From the NCBI RefSeq assembly GCF_020510585.1, contig NZ_CP075190.1, positions 4,152,001-4,216,000 of the forward strand: 64,000 bases of DNA, given 5' to 3'. The notes under the pieces are model-generated. The model had not been told where the DNA came from and ran no database searches. It saw only the letters and a list, made by a program, of their open reading frames with translations. A program made the position numbers and the translations under genes. This document shows, in pieces, positions 62,024 to 64,000 of this stretch (its first letter is position 1; every line of letters starts with the position of its first letter). This DNA comes from Ferribacterium limneticum. Its GTDB lineage: Bacteria; Pseudomonadota; Gammaproteobacteria; Burkholderiales; Rhodocyclaceae.

Positions 62024-62284
62024 TCACTGCGCGGAGGCGGGCGGCACCAGTGGTGGCGGTGAAAAGCCAAGCGCCAACATCTCCGCCTCCAGCTTGATGC
62101 GGAGGATCAGCAAGCCCTGCAAGGACTCACGCGCCTTGTCTTCGGCCCAGGTATCGTGATGATTGCGCAAACAAGCATCAATTTCGTGGCGATTGGCCAG
62201 ATTGACACGACAGACAGCAGCGTACCGGTGAATCTCGCTATCAAGATCCCGCAATTCGCGATCATAATGTTCAAATCCGCTCAT
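62024..62284 (-). CDS. Small hypothetical protein
   Basis: 86 residues, mainly helical: YDRELRDLDSEIHRYAAVC and NHHDTWAEDKARESLQGLLI; a Pro-rich tail. No family recognised. It ends 4 bp from the napF stop (convergent) and is divergent from the gene at 62314, leaving a 29-bp gap. Confidence 0.55.
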   Translation of the reverse strand: MSGFEHYDRELRDLDSEIHRYAAVCRVNLANRHEIDACLRNHHDTWAEDKARESLQGLLILRIKLEAEMLALGFSPPPLVPPASAQ

Positions 62285-62313
62285 CGTTCAAGCATACCCC
62301 GTAAGGAACGACC

Positions 62314-63849
62314 ATGCATTGGTTAACATTGCCCGAACCACGCAAGAACATTGCTCAGGCCTTTCACGACCTGGCATCGGCAAAAACCTGGCTGGCCAGC
62401 CAGCCGCAAGCCCAGCCCATGCACATGCTGGCCGCCATCAGCCTGCAGATCGAGGCCATTGAGGCGTCGACGCTTGCGCCGGCACTGGCCGTCGAACTGC
62501 TCAACCTCTTGCGCACCGCCTCCGTGCCCGGCCAGGAAACCATCGAGCCGCGCTATGTGCGCAAGGCACTGCCCATGCTCGACGACGACCAGCGCGCTTT
62601 CGACGTCGCCCAACGCCTCTGGCTGCGCCTGGGTACATCCTATCTCCGCCTGGCCCCGCATTTCGCCCCGGCCGAAAAAGGCAAACTGCTGCACCGGGCG
62701 GCCTGTGCCATCCGGATGGCTGAATACTGCCATTTCCTGGCCGCCCGGGAATGTCCGGCCCTGCTCGATCAAATACTCTTCGCCATTCTCGATCAGGCCG
62801 AAAGAGATGGCCTGTTGCGCCATTCCCTGCCCGATCCGGACTTCCCCCACCTTGTCGATACCACCATCGCCGGCCATCTGGCCTGGGCTTTCATGCTGCG
62901 CCTGATCGACCCGTATCGACTGTCGGCCGCCCAGCTCGCCGTCGCCAACCGGGCGCTCAGCCGCTGGCGCGAGCTGGCCGGATTCCAGACCATGCCGGAC
63001 GATGACCCGCGAGGCCACTCCGTCGATCTCGGGCCACTGTTTGGCGCCACCTTGCCGGAGGGCATCCCGCGCTGGCTCGAAGTCCCCCGGGTGACCCGCA
63101 AGATCAACCAGCGAATTGCCGCGCTCAAGGAAGGCGAATCACCGGAGGCCCTGAAACTTGGCCGAGAGCTGTCGCCGGCGGCCTGCATCCGCCTGTTGCG
63201 CGACATCGAAGCCAGCCTTGAATCCCACGGCCAGCACCGGAGCACGGAAATTGGCGAAATCGAACTCGCCTTCGGGGCTGAATATGCCTATGCCGCCTTT
63301 ACCGGCGAAATGATCGTGCCGAGCGGATCGCTCGATGCCAGCAGCGCATCGCTGGCCCATCAGCGCACGGCCATGTTCGGTTTCGACCGCGTATCGACGA
63401 TGCCGACCGCCGTCAAGAAACTCAATGTTCCCGGTGAAAACTGGCTGCTGGTGGACGGCAAGGCCATCCGCCCGGCCGACCGCAAGGGCGCCCGCCGCCA
63501 GTCGCCCTGCCTGATCGCCTCGGCCTCGCTTGGCAACCCACGACTTGGGGTCATGGTCGGACTGCAAAGCATTCCCGGCGGCGCGCTGGCTGCCGATCTC
63601 CAGTGGTACGACGAACGCATCGAGGCCGGCCGTCTGGCCCGTCCAGCTGCGCCGGGCCAGACGAACGCCGTGGTGCCCGTATTCCTGCTCCATGACGGGG
63701 ACGACTGTTCGTTGATCGTCCCGAGTATGGCCGGTATCCGGCTCGATACCGGCGTTACGCTGGAGGGAGCCTCGGTCAGCCACCTGATGCCGACCGAAGT
63801 GCTCGAACGCGGCGTCGATTTCGTCCGTTACGCGATCACCAAGCAATGA
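62314..63849 (+). CDS. Uncharacterised 511-residue cytoplasmic protein
   Basis: MHWLTLPEPRKNIAQAFHDL begins a helical N-terminal half (to about 250), and a beta-rich C-terminal half follows (VKKLNVPGENWLLVDGKAI; LIVPSMAGIRLDTGVTLEG). No signal peptide or membrane helix. It resembles large betaproteobacterial proteins of unknown role; a PilZ-like C-terminus is possible but not demonstrable. An SD-like TAAGGAA lies about 8 bp upstream of the ATG. Confidence 0.75.
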   Translation: MHWLTLPEPRKNIAQAFHDLASAKTWLASQPQAQPMHMLAAISLQIEAIEASTLAPALAVELLNLLRTASVPGQETIEPRYVRKALPMLDDDQRAFDVAQRLWLRLGTSYLRLAPHFAPAEKGKLLHRAACAIRMAEYCHFLAARECPALLDQILFAILDQAERDGLLRHSLPDPDFPHLVDTTIAGHLAWAFMLRLIDPYRLSAAQLAVANRALSRWRELAGFQTMPDDDPRGHSVDLGPLFGATLPEGIPRWLEVPRVTRKINQRIAALKEGESPEALKLGRELSPAACIRLLRDIEASLESHGQHRSTEIGEIELAFGAEYAYAAFTGEMIVPSGSLDASSASLAHQRTAMFGFDRVSTMPTAVKKLNVPGENWLLVDGKAIRPADRKGARRQSPCLIASASLGNPRLGVMVGLQSIPGGALAADLQWYDERIEAGRLARPAAPGQTNAVVPVFLLHDGDDCSLIVPSMAGIRLDTGVTLEGASVSHLMPTEVLERGVDFVRYAITKQ

Positions 63850-63851
63850 AA

Positions 63852-63875
63852 AAGGCCCGCCGGTTGGCGGGCCTT
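63852..63875. terminator. Bidirectional hairpin between convergent genes
   Basis: AAGGCCCGCC, loop GGTT, GGCGGGCCTT: perfect 10-bp stem flanked by A-rich sequence on the left (T-run for the minus strand). It terminates the 511-residue gene and/or the minus-strand biotinyl gene. Confidence 0.75.
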
Positions 63876-63882
63876 GAATGCT

Positions 63883-63917
63883 ACAGTCAACCGTAAAAAA
63901 CGGCCAAAAATCAAATC
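63883..63917 (+). repeat. Dispersed repeat, copy 13 (end of biotinyl-protein gene)
   Basis: ACAGTCAACCGT, AAAAAA, CGGCC, AAAAATCAAAT. The distal AT tract touches the stop codon of the minus-strand gene at 63916-63918. Confidence 0.85.
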
Positions 63918-64000
63918 ACTCGAACTCGATGATGACCTGATCGACCGTCAGGCTTTCGCCGGCGGCCGCTGAAATCTTCTTGACCTTGCAGTCCTGGTCA
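63916..64000 (-). CDS. C-terminal end of a biotinyl/lipoyl-domain protein (5' part outside window)
   Basis: 27 residues plus stop: DQDCKVKKISAAAGESLTVD then QVIIEFE. This is the C-terminal half of a biotinyl-type hammerhead, as at the end of acyl-CoA carboxylase alpha subunits. The attachment Lys (MKM) would lie beyond the window edge, so biotin versus lipoyl cannot be proven; the ending favours biotin carboxylase proteins. Confidence 0.7.
   Translation of the reverse strand, partial: DQDCKVKKISAAAGESLTVDQVIIEFE

Overview
The window looks like chromosomal DNA of a GC-rich betaproteobacterium, most likely of the Rhodocyclales (Dechloromonas/Azonexus-like). That placement is inferred from gene content and protein character; no database was searched. 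The window is dominated by an uptake [NiFe]-hydrogenase island (about 12.1-39.3 kb). Around it lie nickel supply genes, redox-stress genes, a multihaem extracellular-electron-transfer module and a complete cytochrome c maturation (ccm) operon.

Layout. 0-4 kb: a nickel block, all on the minus strand: TonB-dependent receptor (cut by the window edge), HoxN nickel permease behind a NikR-type operator, H2-signalling kinase HoxJ and NikR. 4-5.8 kb: DUF59 protein, NnrS-like membrane protein and hemerythrin. 6-12 kb: AAA ATPase, EEP-family nuclease/phosphatase, J-like protein, NhaA and a diguanylate cyclase. 12-18 kb: H2 sensor hydrogenase HoxBC, sigma54 activator HoxA and CO-synthesising HoxX. 18-27.8 kb: a Hyd-2-type (group 1c) hydrogenase operon hybO-A-B-C, its endopeptidase and chaperones, then hypC-D-E; a ~545-bp inverted-repeat element sits between hypD and hypE. 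27.9-39.3 kb: an O2-tolerant-type (group 1d) hydrogenase operon hupSLC-DFGHIJK followed by hypA-B-F. 39.5-44.6 kb: a 1673-residue CBS/PAS/GAF/GGDEF/EAL/CZB protein. 44.5-46.6 kb: oxyR and a divergent cytochrome c peroxidase. 46.7-48.8 kb: a two-component system. 49.3-54.8 kb: a monohaem cytochrome c, an MtrA-type decahaem cytochrome, an MtrB-type barrel and a CbcL-like multihaem/cytochrome b quinone oxidoreductase. 54.9-62 kb: ccmABCDEFGHI and napF. 62-64 kb: hypothetical genes and the C-terminus of a biotinyl-domain protein.

How it works together. HoxBC should sense H2 and signal through HoxJ to HoxA. Both structural operons start behind clear -24/-12 (GG-N10-GC) promoters, as expected for a sigma54 activator. 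NikR appears to control nickel import. The two catalytic hydrogenases differ at the proximal cluster: HupS has all six cysteines of the O2-tolerant [4Fe-3S] type, whereas HybO has the ordinary set. HoxX would supply the active-site CO in air. Electrons could enter the quinone pool through HupC or HybAB, and the CbcL/MtrAB module could carry electrons to or from the cell exterior.

The most unusual signal is a dispersed ~34-bp repeat. It has a core ACGGTCAACCGG, an A6 tract, a short GC-rich spacer and a second AT tract, and I found 13 copies. Eight lie inside or at the end of genes, including hoxJ, hoxC, hoxX, hypF (twice), hupG, hupS and ccmH, and they keep the reading frame open. One pair is inverted and forms a strong hairpin after nhaA. 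The design (core plus two helically phased AT tracts, tolerated in genes, inverted pairs at gene ends) resembles the DNA-uptake signal sequences of Pasteurellaceae. I propose it as a candidate uptake-signal-like element; this is an inference.
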